DNA from: Bacillota bacterium
GTDB lineage: Bacteria > Bacillota > Clostridia > Saccharofermentanales > Fastidiosipilaceae
Assembly: GCA_023420115.1 (NCBI GenBank)
Contig: JAEZWR010000029.1
Location: forward strand, 168,853-232,852
Length of the DNA: 64,000 bases
Direction of reading: 5' to 3'
The notes beneath the pieces are model-generated. The model was not told where the DNA came from, made no database searches, and worked only from the letters and a program-made list of their open reading frames with translations. The position numbers and the translations under genes are program-made. Of the stretch, positions 26,240-35,360 are shown piece after piece. Each line of letters opens with the position of its first letter. The first letter of the stretch is position 1.

Positions 26240-28192
26240 CTATTCAATTATAAAATTTTTAACCTCATCTTCGAGTTTAGCACATAGTGTCTCCTCACTC
26301 ATGAATCCTAGATCACCTTGTTTACGGTGGCGAACTGCGAAGCCTCCTTTTTCCGCTTCTTGTTCTCCAAGAATAAGCATATAAGGAATTTTTTCAATCT
26401 GAGCACCACGGATTTTCTTACCGACTTTCTCATCTCGCTTATCGATCGATACTCTAATTCCTCTATTTCTCAATCTTTGGGCAGCTTCTTCTGCAAGAGC
26501 TATGTACTTGTCAGATATAGGAAGCAAACGAACTTGTTCTGGAGCTAACCACAGAGGCATTGCTCCAGCATATTTTTCAAGAAGCAGGGCGAGAGTTCTT
26601 TCGTAGCAACCGATAGATGTTCGGTGAACAATATATGGTGCAACTTGTGAACCGTCACTATCTGTGTAGAACATACCAAATTTAGCTGCGAGCATCATAT
26701 CAATTTGGATGGTGATTAAGGTATCTTCTTTTCCGAAGACATTTTTAATTTGAAGATCGAGCTTAGGACCATAAAAGGCTGCATCGCCAACACCTATTTT
26801 GTAATTGAGTCCAAGCTCATCAAGAAGATCCTTCATGAAGCCTTCAACTTCTTCCCAGTCCTCAGAATTACCTATATATTTTGAGGTGTTATTTGGATCT
26901 CTTACTGAGAAGTTGAAGCTGATATCTTCTTCAAGTCCAGTTACACGGAGCATAAATCTTGCCAAATCTAGGGCTCCAATAAATTCATCTTTTACCTGAT
27001 CCTTGCGGCAAATGATATGTGCTTCTGATATTGTGAATTGTCTCAGTCTTATTAAACCGTGCATTTCACCGGAACTTTCATTTCTGAAAAGGGTAGATGT
27101 TTCATCATATCTAATTGGTAAATCTCTATAACTTCTAGTTTTTTGGAGATAGAGTTGATATTGGAAAGGACAGGTCATAGGTCTTAGAGCCATGACATCT
27201 TCACCATTTAGGGATTCACCTTTTTCATCAATTTGACCTAGCACAAACATACCGTCAAGATAATGATCCCAGTGGCCAGAAATTTTATATAGATCAGATT
27301 TTGCAAGTAGTGGTGTTTTGGTCAATTGATAACCACGGCGTTCTTCCTCATCTTCTACGAAACGCTGCAAAATTTGTAGAATTTTTGCACCTTTGGGAGG
27401 GAAGAGCGGAAGTCCCTGACCTATAAAGTCAATGGTTGTGAAATAACCGAGTTCGCGCCCAATTTTATTGTGATCTCTAGCTGCCAATTCTTCGCGTCTC
27501 TTGAGTTCGATTTCGAGTTCATCTTTGCTAGGATAAGCTACACCATAAATACGCTGCAGCATTTTTCTACTGGAGTCTCCACGCCAGTAGGCAGCAGACG
27601 TATGGGTTAGCTTAAATGCCTTGATTAAACCAGTGTTGGCCACGTGTGGACCAGCACAAAGGTCTTCAAATTCTCCTTGTTTATAGAAGGTGATTTTTTC
27701 ATCAGCTGGGATTCCTTCTATCAATTCAACTTTATAGTCTTCTTTTTTTTCTTTTGCCCATGCTAGAGCTTCATCTCTGCTTCTTTCGCTGAACAAGATA
27801 GGGAGTCTTTCTTTGACTATCTTTTTCATTTCTTTTTCTAATTCGCGGAGAAGATCTGCAGTAATAGTCTCATCAATATCGATATCATAGTAGAAACCAG
27901 TATCTATAGCAGGACCTATCGCCAATTTAGCTTCGGGTCTCAGTCTCTTGATTGCCTGGGCCAGTACATGAGAGCAACTGTGGTTAAAAGCCTTCGCGGC
28001 ATCTGTGTCGGCGTAAGTTAAAAGTTCTATATCGTCGCCGTCATGTAGTTGAGTTCTAATGTCCTTCTTTTCACCATTAATTTTGAGCAAATAAGTGCCG
28101 CGATACTTATCTGGATCAAGCTGCTCTCTAAGGTCGAAAAAGGTAGCGCCATCATTGACTTCTATTCCTTTACCATCTGCGTAGATTTTCAT
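26240..28192 (-). CDS. thrS: Threonyl-tRNA synthetase
   Basis: 650 residues, standard length. It has an N-terminal TGS domain (MKIYADGKGIEVNDG...), the editing domain with the HxxxH motif in HSCSHVLAQA, and the class II catalytic core with RPMTCPFQYQLY (zinc Cys), ETSTLFRNESSGEMHGLIRLR (motif 2) and HRTSIGCYERTLALLLE (motif 3). The C-terminal anticodon domain ends the protein. It charges tRNA-Thr. An in-frame ATG at 28204 overlaps the ribosome site; ATG 28192 with GGAGG five bases upstream is preferred. Expression should be controlled by the T-box in its leader, which senses uncharged tRNA-Thr. Confidence 0.96.
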   Translation of the reverse strand: MKIYADGKGIEVNDGATFFDLREQLDPDKYRGTYLLKINGEKKDIRTQLHDGDDIELLTYADTDAAKAFNHSCSHVLAQAIKRLRPEAKLAIGPAIDTGFYYDIDIDETITADLLRELEKEMKKIVKERLPILFSERSRDEALAWAKEKKEDYKVELIEGIPADEKITFYKQGEFEDLCAGPHVANTGLIKAFKLTHTSAAYWRGDSSRKMLQRIYGVAYPSKDELEIELKRREELAARDHNKIGRELGYFTTIDFIGQGLPLFPPKGAKILQILQRFVEDEEERRGYQLTKTPLLAKSDLYKISGHWDHYLDGMFVLGQIDEKGESLNGEDVMALRPMTCPFQYQLYLQKTRSYRDLPIRYDETSTLFRNESSGEMHGLIRLRQFTISEAHIICRKDQVKDEFIGALDLARFMLRVTGLEEDISFNFSVRDPNNTSKYIGNSEDWEEVEGFMKDLLDELGLNYKIGVGDAAFYGPKLDLQIKNVFGKEDTLITIQIDMMLAAKFGMFYTDSDGSQVAPYIVHRTSIGCYERTLALLLEKYAGAMPLWLAPEQVRLLPISDKYIALAEEAAQRLRNRGIRVSIDKRDEKVGKKIRGAQIEKIPYMLILGEQEAEKGGFAVRHRKQGDLGFMSEETLCAKLEDEVKNFIIE

Positions 28193-28344
28193 ACAAACCT
28201 CCATTATTGAAGTAATAAATTTCCTTTTCTTACAAATAAGATATCAAATGGGTTGATATAGACGACAGAGCTAGCGATATCCCTTATACCTATATCACTC
28301 TTGCTTAGAGATGAGTCAAAAAGGATACATGAGTTAAGTAAAAT

Positions 28345-28560
28345 ATAAAAAGCACCCGAGATAAGATTCATCTTACCTCGGGTGCCAATTAGACACGGTT
28401 CCACCGCTGTATTTCACTTAATTCTACCTTGACGCAGTATCACGGCCACACTCCTCGTGGGCTGCTCCAAATTGGTATTCACAAGCTAGTATGAGTTACT
28501 TTCAGCGACCGTAACCTCTCTAAACATACTACACTGCTACTCGATTCTTCAACGCATTTA
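28345..28560 (-). promoter_or_regulatory. T-box riboswitch (threonine) of thrS
   Basis: The minus strand carries the T-box word GGTGGAACCGTG (28405-28394). It is followed by a strong terminator, GGCACCCGAGGTAAGA / TCTTATCTCGGGTGC (28385-28352), and a T-run. Upstream lie the stem I elements AGAGAGGTTAC and GCTGAAAGTAAC. The probable specifier codon is ACC (28476-28474) in GAATACCAATT, a threonine codon, which fits thrS 150 bp downstream. Uncharged tRNA-Thr would stabilise the antiterminator. The region between the terminator and thrS (28193-28344) shows nothing else. Confidence 0.93.
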
Positions 28561-28666
28561 ATATTAACTTATTAAAGTATTCTAGTATTAAAATTTTCAT
28601 TTGTCACTAGCTTATTAAAAATATCTTCTAAAGTTGTAATTAATGACATAAGATAAATATCTAAAA

Positions 28667-29857
28667 TTAATCCTGGAGTAATTTATCTAAAATCATTAGG
28701 CACCTCGGGACGTGGAAGGGTCCTTTGAAGGTTGAGCCTTTGCAAGCGGGAAGAGTGGGCTTGTTATCGCGTCTTAAATAACCCCACCATTCTCCATATT
28801 CCTTGTCCGAGAAATATTTATCGCAATATTGTTGAGTTTCTGAAAATACCTCTGCATAGCGCTCCTTGCCTGTAAGCTTATATAACATGAGACTAGCAAT
28901 AAGTAGTTCGTTGTGTGGCCACCACAGCTTCATGTCGTGCTCATAAGCTTCTGGAGGGAAGCCTAGTGCATCGACGAAATAGAGAAGACCAGAAAATTCA
29001 TTATCCCAGCCCTTAGCGTAAGCAAATTCATAAATTCTTTCTGCTAATTCGAGATTTTCTTCTTTAAACTCGGAACTTATTTCGGAATACTCAAGCAAGA
29101 ACCAAGCACATTCCATATCATGACCTGGATTTACAACTCTTCCAGCAGTTGTATCAAGCTGGCAAGAGCCATCAGGTGCGACTGTTTCTAAAGTAACAGC
29201 AAGTTCAGGTTTATGATGCAAAAGAATTTCTTCTCTGCACTTAGCAGCTCTCTCTCTATACAGCTCACGCTTCTCTTCATCATATTTATAAAGAGTGGAA
29301 GTGAGATTGAGATAAATCATAGGAGCAGCAAGGGAACGACTCTTCCTTGTACTAGGCTCGACCTTTGGGGGCATATTAACAGGGTCTTTTGCCCCGTGAT
29401 CAAGTTCCCAAATTTTGTCATAAACTTCTCTTGCTCTCTCTAATGCTAGTCTATCTTTTGTCACTCCATAATACTCGGCATTAGCTAGAACATAGAAACC
29501 CTCAGAGAAATAATAACGTCTTTGTCTAAGAGGTCTGCCATCTTCTGTAACAGTGAAATAGAAGCGCTCCGAAGCTGCATGATTTTTGCCATATTTTTCC
29601 AAAAAGTCCAGACAGGATTTCGAAGCTTCGAGCCATTCATCCTTTACGCCATATTGATTACAAAGGGCAGCAAATGTCCATGCTGCTCTACCTTGCATCC
29701 AAATACTTTTATCAGTTGAAAAAACCTTACCTTCTTTATCTAGACAGGTATACATACCGCCATACTTGCGATCAAGGCCATGTTCAAGCCAAAATTTGAT
29801 GCAATTATCAAGTTCTGTTTTTGCCCATTTTCTGAGCTCATCTTTGTTCTTAAGCAT
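28667..29857 (-). CDS. N-acylglucosamine 2-epimerase (AGE/RenBP family)
   Basis: 396 residues, the expected length for the (alpha/alpha)6-barrel epimerases. Family blocks are visible: GGMYTCLDKEGKV, KSIWMQGRAAWTFA, YYFSEGFYVLANAEYY, NPGHDMECAWFLLEY (catalytic His in PGHDME) and LWWPHNELLIA with a second His. It interconverts N-acetylmannosamine and N-acetylglucosamine. It is downstream of nanA in the same direction, so its job is probably to process ManNAc released by NanA, replacing the usual NanK/NanE route. GAGGAA precedes the ATG. A GCACTCT motif copy lies 77 bp upstream. Confidence 0.9.
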   Translation of the reverse strand: MLKNKDELRKWAKTELDNCIKFWLEHGLDRKYGGMYTCLDKEGKVFSTDKSIWMQGRAAWTFAALCNQYGVKDEWLEASKSCLDFLEKYGKNHAASERFYFTVTEDGRPLRQRRYYFSEGFYVLANAEYYGVTKDRLALERAREVYDKIWELDHGAKDPVNMPPKVEPSTRKSRSLAAPMIYLNLTSTLYKYDEEKRELYRERAAKCREEILLHHKPELAVTLETVAPDGSCQLDTTAGRVVNPGHDMECAWFLLEYSEISSEFKEENLELAERIYEFAYAKGWDNEFSGLLYFVDALGFPPEAYEHDMKLWWPHNELLIASLMLYKLTGKERYAEVFSETQQYCDKYFSDKEYGEWWGYLRRDNKPTLPACKGSTFKGPFHVPRCLMILDKLLQD

Positions 29858-29933
29858 TATAATTCCTCACATTTCATTTAAATAGGGGAGTACACTGATA
29901 TTAAGTTTCAGAAATATTGCAGCTACTATTAAT

Positions 29934-29949
29934 CAAAAGCACTCTGTGT
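29934..29949 (-). repeat. Degenerate dispersed motif copy before the AGE gene
   Basis: CAAAAGCACTCTGTGT on the plus strand is a reverse-strand, partly degraded copy of the CGCGRGAGTGCTTTT motif. It points the same way as the downstream AGE gene. Confidence 0.4.
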
Positions 29950-29986
29950 ATTAGCTTAGTTATTACACTTGTTTAGGAGAAAAAAA

Positions 29987-30916
29987 TTAAAGAGAATAAT
30001 CTTGGTAGCAATTAGCAATATCATCTACGATTTCTTTTACTAGGTTCATATCGTCTTCTGTTATATTGCTAAGAGGAGCTCTGACAGTCCCTAAGTCTTC
30101 TCCAATTTGTAAACTTATAACTTTTTTAGCGACAGCATACATATTTCCAGATGAACTTACCATTTTAGTTATTATGTTAGTTGCAATAGTTTGAAGTCTT
30201 GAGGCTTCTTCTATCTTGCCACACTTGAGATCTTGAAAAATTCTCAAATAGAGTTTGGGCATTACGGCATATGTTCCACCAATCCCGCCAGAAGCTCCCA
30301 TAGATAGTCCAGCAAGAAGTTGTTCATCGGGACCATTCCAGATTACTTTGTCTGTTGCGATATTCTTGAATCGTTCTATATCCATAACGGGCATACTTGA
30401 ATTTTTAATACCAGCAACTTTGGGATTTTGTAACATCTCTCGATAAAGGGAGGGAGTCAAGGAAACACCCGCCAGTTGAGGAATGTTATAGATAAAGAAA
30501 TCTGTATTTGGTGCAGCAGAACTTATATCATTCCAGTAGGCTGCTATAGATTTTTCTGGAAGATGGAAATAAATTGGCGGAATAGCAGCAATGGCAGATA
30601 CACCGAGAGATTCAGCATGAGAAGCAAGCTCCATGCTATCTTGAGTGTTATTGCAGGCCACATGTGCGATTATAAAAAGCTCAGAGCCAGCTTCGTCACA
30701 GACGATTTCTAATAGTTTCTTGCGTTCGCTAACAGATAAATATATACATTCACCAGACGAGCCGCCGACATAAAGTCCTTGCACTCCTGAATTTTTGAGA
30801 TGACGTACAAGAGCCCTGTTCCTAGATTCGGAAATAGAGCCGTCTTCTTCGTAGCAGGTGTAAAAGGCAGGAACAATTCCGTGGTACTTTTTTTCAATTT
30901 CACTTTTTTGCAACAT
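29987..30916 (-). CDS. nanA: N-acetylneuraminate lyase
   Basis: 309 residues, class I aldolase of the NanA/DapA family. YVGGSSGECIYLS matches the NanA-type GGSTGE loop rather than the GTTGE of DapA. FFIYNIPQLAGV supplies the catalytic Tyr, and VAGIKNSS supplies the Schiff-base Lys. It cleaves sialic acid to ManNAc and pyruvate. The next gene downstream is the AGE epimerase. A divergent RpiR regulator and a sugar ABC transporter lie upstream, so this is a sialic-acid utilisation locus. GAGG lies eight bases before the ATG. A weak promoter with TATACT (30980-30975) precedes it. Confidence 0.9.
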   Translation of the reverse strand: MLQKSEIEKKYHGIVPAFYTCYEEDGSISESRNRALVRHLKNSGVQGLYVGGSSGECIYLSVSERKKLLEIVCDEAGSELFIIAHVACNNTQDSMELASHAESLGVSAIAAIPPIYFHLPEKSIAAYWNDISSAAPNTDFFIYNIPQLAGVSLTPSLYREMLQNPKVAGIKNSSMPVMDIERFKNIATDKVIWNGPDEQLLAGLSMGASGGIGGTYAVMPKLYLRIFQDLKCGKIEEASRLQTIATNIITKMVSSSGNMYAVAKKVISLQIGEDLGTVRAPLSNITEDDMNLVKEIVDDIANCYQDYSL

Positions 30917-31026
30917 GAGCGTTGCCTCATTTCTAATAAATTACTTGATTAATAAAAAACAAAATTTAAAAATTAGTATATTAATTTTAATACTGCGAAA
31001 CATAGAGCTAAGCATACTTAATTGTC

Positions 31027-31056
31027 TTGTACATGCTCAGATAAATAAAGTACAAT
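31027..31056 (+). promoter_or_regulatory. Promoter of the RpiR regulator gene
   Basis: TTGTAC (31027-31032), an 18-bp spacer and TACAAT (31051-31056), 30 bp before the GTG start. The divergent nanA promoter lies about 50 bp to the left, so the regulator could bind between them. Confidence 0.6.
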
Positions 31057-31085
31057 AGCAAAAATTACATCTGAGGTGATTTACT

Positions 31086-31952
31086 GTGGAACAAAATCCC
31101 AACACTAACTTATTGCAACGCCTAGAGGCAGCCTTTGCCAATGAGAGAAAGACTTATCAAAAAGTTATTGCCTACATTCTCAATCATAGTAAAGAAGCAA
31201 TATATAGCAATATAGTAGATTTGGCACAGAAAAGTCAGGTCTCTACAGCTACGATTTGCCGTTTCTGCAAACACTTTGGATTCAGTAATTTTAATGAATT
31301 CAAACTCGTGCTAGCAAGTAGCAGCAGCAAGAATCAAATTGAACCTATGCCAGAAGAGAAAAAAGATATTAGAGAGCTTTCTTTTAATCAAATGGCTGAG
31401 GAATTATTTTTCACTAATGTCAAGGCAATGAGAGAGAGCATAGATCTTTTAAACCCTGATGCTGCACAGGAATCGGCAAAATTGATGCAGGCCGCAGGAA
31501 GAATTTATTTCTTTGGCCATGGTGGGAGCCAAATAGTCGCACTAGAGGCATGGTCTCGTTTGCTCACTGTAAGCAATAAGGTGTTCACAATTCAAGATAG
31601 CCATTCTCAGGTTTTAGCAGCTTCGTTGTTAGAAAAAGATGATGTGATCGTTTATATAAGTTACTCTGGATCAACTTCCGAAGCTGAATCGATATTGAAG
31701 CCGGCGAGAATAAGAGGTGCCAAAATTATATTAATTAGTCATCATCTATATTCTCCGGCAAGTCAGTATGCAGATCTTATTCTTCTTTGCGGTAGCAATG
31801 AGGGTCCGCTACAGGTAGGTTCAATATCTGCACGTATAGCGATGCTCTTCGTGGTAGACATACTGATTCATTGTTTCTCCAGTCTTAATACTGTGGAGAT
31901 TGAAGAAAATAAGAAGCAGAGTCTCAATGCACTTAAGAGTAGACATATTTGA
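31086..31952 (+). CDS. RpiR/MurR-family transcriptional regulator, probably of sialic-acid genes
   Basis: 288 residues. An N-terminal RpiR helix-turn-helix domain (residues 10-85) contains SNIVDLAQKSQVSTATICRFCKHFGFSNFNEFK. A C-terminal SIS sugar-phosphate isomerase-like domain (~115-280) contains GRIYFFGHGGSQIVA and DVIVYISYSGST. Regulators of this type sense phosphorylated amino sugars; in sialic-acid loci they respond to ManNAc-6-P or related ligands. GTG start at 31086 with GAGGTG upstream. It is divergent from nanA and convergent with the ABC permease genes, and has its own terminator. The ligand is inferred from context. Confidence 0.88.
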   Translation: MEQNPNTNLLQRLEAAFANERKTYQKVIAYILNHSKEAIYSNIVDLAQKSQVSTATICRFCKHFGFSNFNEFKLVLASSSSKNQIEPMPEEKKDIRELSFNQMAEELFFTNVKAMRESIDLLNPDAAQESAKLMQAAGRIYFFGHGGSQIVALEAWSRLLTVSNKVFTIQDSHSQVLAASLLEKDDVIVYISYSGSTSEAESILKPARIRGAKIILISHHLYSPASQYADLILLCGSNEGPLQVGSISARIAMLFVVDILIHCFSSLNTVEIEENKKQSLNALKSRHI

Positions 31953-31996
31953 TTCTATAGCAGTATTAAATTTTGTAGGTGCGATTATAATTTTTT

Positions 31997-32027
31997 AAGT
32001 TCGGAGAACTTTCTCCGAACTTTTTAT
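31997..32027 (+). terminator. Terminator of the RpiR gene
   Basis: AAGTTCGGAGA (31997-32007) pairs perfectly with TCTCCGAACTT (32012-32022), with a 4-base loop and T-run. Confidence 0.9.
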
Positions 32028-32051
32028 TATTGTTAATTTTCAGTATCTGGA

Positions 32052-32885
32052 TCATCCTTTTACTGCACCCATTGTTATTCCTTGGGTGAAATATTTTTGG
32101 AAGATTAGGAATACAGTCAATATCGGGATAGCTGCCAAGGCTGCACCTGCCATTATTAGACCAAAGTCGGTAGCATTTTCTGCCTGGAGATTAGCAATAC
32201 CTAAGGATATTGTTAAGCTTCGATTCTTATTAAGCATAATTAATTGTAGGAAGTAATCATTCCAAGCTGTAATAAAGGTGAAGATTGCGAGAGCTCCTAA
32301 CCCCGGCTTGATGATAGGAAGAACTATCTCCAAAAAGGTTCTAGTTTCTCCTGCTCCGTCAATTCTTGCTGCTTCGAGCAACTGAGTTGGAATGCCTTCG
32401 CTGAATTGCTTCATTAAAAATACTCCGAAAGGCCAGCCGACCGTAGGTAGGATAACTGCCCACAAGGTGTCATGTAATTTGAGAAAAGACATTTCTTTGA
32501 GTAGTGGAATCAAGATAACTTGTTTGGGGAGTGCCATAGCACATATCATTAGTGTGAAAATTATAATTCTTCCAGGGAAACGCTTCTTGGCAAAGACATA
32601 TCCTGCCATAGCGGCTGTAATACAAGTTAAAATAAGTGCCATAACAGCAATAAAAATAGTATTAAAAAGCCATAGCCAAGCTGGATTAGAGAATAACTTA
32701 GTGTAATTTTGGATTGTTGGTTCAAGGGGAATGAAACTTGGTGTCTGAGAGTTTATTTCAGCGCCGGTCTTGACTGAACCCGTGAAAATCCAGTAAAGAG
32801 GGAAGATAAAAAATACAGCCAAGATAGCTAGGCATATCATAGTGAAACTAGAGTATATTTTACTTTTGTTACTGATCTTTTCCAT
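32052..32885 (-). CDS. Carbohydrate ABC transporter permease (MalG type)
   Basis: About 277 residues, six membrane helices. The cytoplasmic EAA loop reads EAARIDGAGETRTFLEIVLPIIKPG, and the C-terminus ends GITMGAVKG, typical of MalG-type subunits. It forms the channel with the MalF-type protein encoded just upstream. ATG 32885 is preferred because GAGGAG lies seven bases before it; an upstream in-frame GTG overlaps that site. The upstream stop and this ATG are one base apart, so translation is coupled. No ATPase gene is in the cluster, so a shared MsmK-like ATPase elsewhere is expected. Confidence 0.9.
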   Translation of the reverse strand: MEKISNKSKIYSSFTMICLAILAVFFIFPLYWIFTGSVKTGAEINSQTPSFIPLEPTIQNYTKLFSNPAWLWLFNTIFIAVMALILTCITAAMAGYVFAKKRFPGRIIIFTLMICAMALPKQVILIPLLKEMSFLKLHDTLWAVILPTVGWPFGVFLMKQFSEGIPTQLLEAARIDGAGETRTFLEIVLPIIKPGLGALAIFTFITAWNDYFLQLIMLNKNRSLTISLGIANLQAENATDFGLIMAGAALAAIPILTVFLIFQKYFTQGITMGAVKG

Positions 32886-32886
32886 A

Positions 32887-33795
32887 TTAATTCTCCTCAC
32901 TCCGTGAAATCCTAAATTGAATTGCAGAGAATACTGCTATCAGAATAGCAAGAACTATACCCATTGCATTGCCATATCCATAATCATAAAGTTTAAAGGC
33001 GTGGTAATAGATGTAGTACATTATGGTGTCGGTGCTGTGTTTGGGTCCGCCGGAGGTGAGTAACTGAATTAGGGCGAAGCACTGGAAACTATTTATGGTA
33101 GTAATAACTAAAATGTATAGAGTTGTAGGAGCAATTCTAGGGACGAGTATTTTCCAGAAGCATTGAAATCTATTCGCTCCATCCACTTCTGCGGCCTCGA
33201 CAAGACTTTTGTCTACGTTGCCGAGAGCAGATACATAAAGGACGATTGGTTGACCTATCGATGTTGTAAATAGAATTAAGATAATACAGCTGAGTGCAAA
33301 ACGCGTGTCGCCTAGCCAGTTGATATTTTTATCAATTATTCCTAAACCTTTGAGAAGATAGTTGATGAGACCATAGTAATTGTTGAACATCCACTTCCAC
33401 ACTACAGTTACAGCGACAGTACCTGTGACTACAGGTAGGTAGAAAATAATCCGATAGAAAGAGCGAATTGGAGGAACTCTCCTATATATTGCCGATGCCA
33501 CCCAGAGAGAAAAAGCAGTTACTGTTGGAACAGCTACAACTACAATAATTACAGTATTTTGGAGGGCTTTGAAAAAAATGGGATCGCTTAAGAGCCTTTT
33601 GTAATTTGAAAAACCAGTAAAAACATCTGGCTTACCCATAGTTGAGTTGAAGAAACTCGTTGTAAGAGCCATGACCATAGGAACTACAACGAAACCTAAG
33701 AAGAATACAAGTGCGGGGAGCAGAAATAAGTAGGCACTTACTATTTCATGCCGCTTAGCTCGTACCATAGATTTTGTCAGGACTTTGTTGGACAT
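32887..33795 (-). CDS. Carbohydrate ABC transporter permease (MalF type)
   Basis: About 302 residues with six helices. The EAA loop reads LVEAAEVDGANRFQCFWKILVPRIAPTT. It is the partner of the MalG-type permease downstream. ATG 33795 is chosen: AAAGGT lies upstream, and the protein then begins MSNKVLTKSMVRAKRHE like other MalF-type subunits; the earlier in-frame ATG adds seven residues without its own site. It follows the solute-binding protein gene, with a strong hairpin between the two. Sialic acid is the likely cargo because of nanA, AGE and RpiR next door. Confidence 0.9.
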   Translation of the reverse strand: MSNKVLTKSMVRAKRHEIVSAYLFLLPALVFFLGFVVVPMVMALTTSFFNSTMGKPDVFTGFSNYKRLLSDPIFFKALQNTVIIVVVAVPTVTAFSLWVASAIYRRVPPIRSFYRIIFYLPVVTGTVAVTVVWKWMFNNYYGLINYLLKGLGIIDKNINWLGDTRFALSCIILILFTTSIGQPIVLYVSALGNVDKSLVEAAEVDGANRFQCFWKILVPRIAPTTLYILVITTINSFQCFALIQLLTSGGPKHSTDTIMYYIYYHAFKLYDYGYGNAMGIVLAILIAVFSAIQFRISRSEEN

Positions 33796-33846
33796 CGATA
33801 TTACCTTTCTGCACATAATTAACGAATGGTATTTAGTAATAAAATA

Positions 33847-33893
33847 AGTGCCCTGTGTTGACCTGCTTATTTAATGAGGTTAACAAGGGCACT
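33847..33893 (-). terminator. Intercistronic hairpin between binding protein and permease genes
   Basis: AGTGCCCT...GACCT and AGGTTAACAAGGGCACT (33847-33893) pair through about 17 positions with small mismatches. The minus-strand side runs into TTATTTTATT. A second hairpin (ACGAACAA/TTGTTCGT, 33957-33982) lies just after the binding-protein stop. Such elements usually let the binding protein be made in excess over the permeases, by partial termination or by mRNA protection. Confidence 0.7.
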
Positions 33894-33992
33894 ATTTTGA
33901 ATAGCTAAGAAGATTAGCCTGTTTCTGCCTATTAAAAAGCTTATTAATTTATTTTCACGAACAAGATTTAACTGTTGTTCGTTTCATACAAA

Positions 33993-35288
33993 TTATTTTG
34001 CTAAGGCTTCACCTAATGTTGTAGTGTATGTTTCTACAGCCTTTTCTACTTCGTCGCCGTTGCCGATCTGCTGTAGCATATTCCACCAAGCTGTACGCTG
34101 CTCTACCCATGCAGGTGTTACGTTGTAGTAATCACCGAGATTTGGCAAGAATTTTGCGAATGTTTCCATTCTCTCGCCCTCTTCACCTGTCAATTCAGCA
34201 TATACGTTGCCAAGTGAAGAATGTACAGGGAAGAAGCCTGTAGCGCGAACTGACTCTGCTGCCTGAGACTTGTCGGTTGTCATAAATTTGATGAATTCTT
34301 TGGCTGCGTTTGCCTTGGCCTCATCACCTTTATCGAAGATACCGAAGCCCCAGATACCGCCAGCTAATTCAGCCTTGCCATCGTCTGATGGGAAATTCAT
34401 AGGAATGGCTGTGAAGCTGATATCTTGTGCATAGTTTGCTGCATTCGAAGCATTCCATGCGAGTGTCATGGCGACTGTTCCGTTGGCAAAATACTGGAGT
34501 TCTTCTGCTGCCTGAGCTGAACTGTCAAATGTTACGAGTTCCTTGTCGGCCAATTCTTGTAGAAGTTTGAGACCTTTGATATTCTGCTCGCTATCTATTG
34601 TGTATTTTGTGTGCTCCTTATCTGTGAACTGACCACTGAAGAGGTTGGTTACAAGAGCTCTTGTTCCTTGGTCGCCACCTTGTCCACCGCAATAGACGAT
34701 AAGATTTTGAGCTTGACCAGAGGCCTTGAGAGCTTCGAGAGCCTTTTGGAAGTCCTCTGTTGTCCATGAATGATTCTCAAGATCTAGATACTTGAGAGCG
34801 TCGGCCTTTTCAAAGGCTTCTTTGTTAATTGCCATTTCATGTGTGGTCATAACCATAGGATACTCATAGAAAACACCTTCAGTGTTCTTACAAGCATCTA
34901 CTACAGACTGACTTACTGCAGCAATATCTTTTGTTGCTTCTTCTGTCCAGAGATCTTTTAGATCGAGCATTAGTCCTTTGGCACCCCAGTTAGATACTAA
35001 ACGCTCAGGACCTTCGAAAATAATATCTGGAGTTGTCTTGGCCTCGATTGCTGATGTGACCTTGTCATCTCCGGTCTTGTAGTCGAGATATTCAACATGA
35101 ACCTTGATTTCAGGATGGGCAGCGTTGAAATTCTCTAGGAATTTATTAACTGTTTCTTCTTTTGACCATGAGCCGATTGGGTAGGTCCATAGTGTGATTT
35201 CTGTCTGCTCATCTGCCTGTACAGGATTCAGGGCTAAACCTGTTAGTACCATTGCAGAGGCCAACAAAGTTGTGAATAACTTTTTCAT
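33993..35288 (-). CDS. Extracellular solute-binding protein of sugar ABC transporter
   Basis: 431 residues, family 1 solute-binding protein. MKKLFTTLLASAMVLTGLALN is a clear signal peptide ending near VQADEQ, followed by ITLWTYPIGSWSKEETVNKF and LAGGIWGFGIF, typical of sugar-binding proteins. There is no lipobox cysteine; cleavage looks like signal peptidase I after VQA, which is unusual for a Gram-positive binding protein that must stay at the surface. ATG 35288 follows GGAGGAG; an upstream in-frame ATG gives an implausible N-terminus. First gene of the binding protein-permease-permease operon. Sialic acid is the probable ligand by context only. Confidence 0.88.
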   Translation of the reverse strand: MKKLFTTLLASAMVLTGLALNPVQADEQTEITLWTYPIGSWSKEETVNKFLENFNAAHPEIKVHVEYLDYKTGDDKVTSAIEAKTTPDIIFEGPERLVSNWGAKGLMLDLKDLWTEEATKDIAAVSQSVVDACKNTEGVFYEYPMVMTTHEMAINKEAFEKADALKYLDLENHSWTTEDFQKALEALKASGQAQNLIVYCGGQGGDQGTRALVTNLFSGQFTDKEHTKYTIDSEQNIKGLKLLQELADKELVTFDSSAQAAEELQYFANGTVAMTLAWNASNAANYAQDISFTAIPMNFPSDDGKAELAGGIWGFGIFDKGDEAKANAAKEFIKFMTTDKSQAAESVRATGFFPVHSSLGNVYAELTGEEGERMETFAKFLPNLGDYYNVTPAWVEQRTAWWNMLQQIGNGDEVEKAVETYTTTLGEALAK

Positions 35289-35331
35289 GTTATGCTCCTC
35301 CATGTCACGCCTAAGCGTTAAGATGTTAAGT

Positions 35332-35360
35332 ATTATAATTTTTAAATTTGCAATATACAA
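35332..35360 (-). promoter_or_regulatory. Promoter of the ABC transporter operon
   Basis: Minus-strand TTGTAT (35360-35355), a 17-bp spacer and TATAAT (35337-35332), 44 bp before the start codon. Confidence 0.65.
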
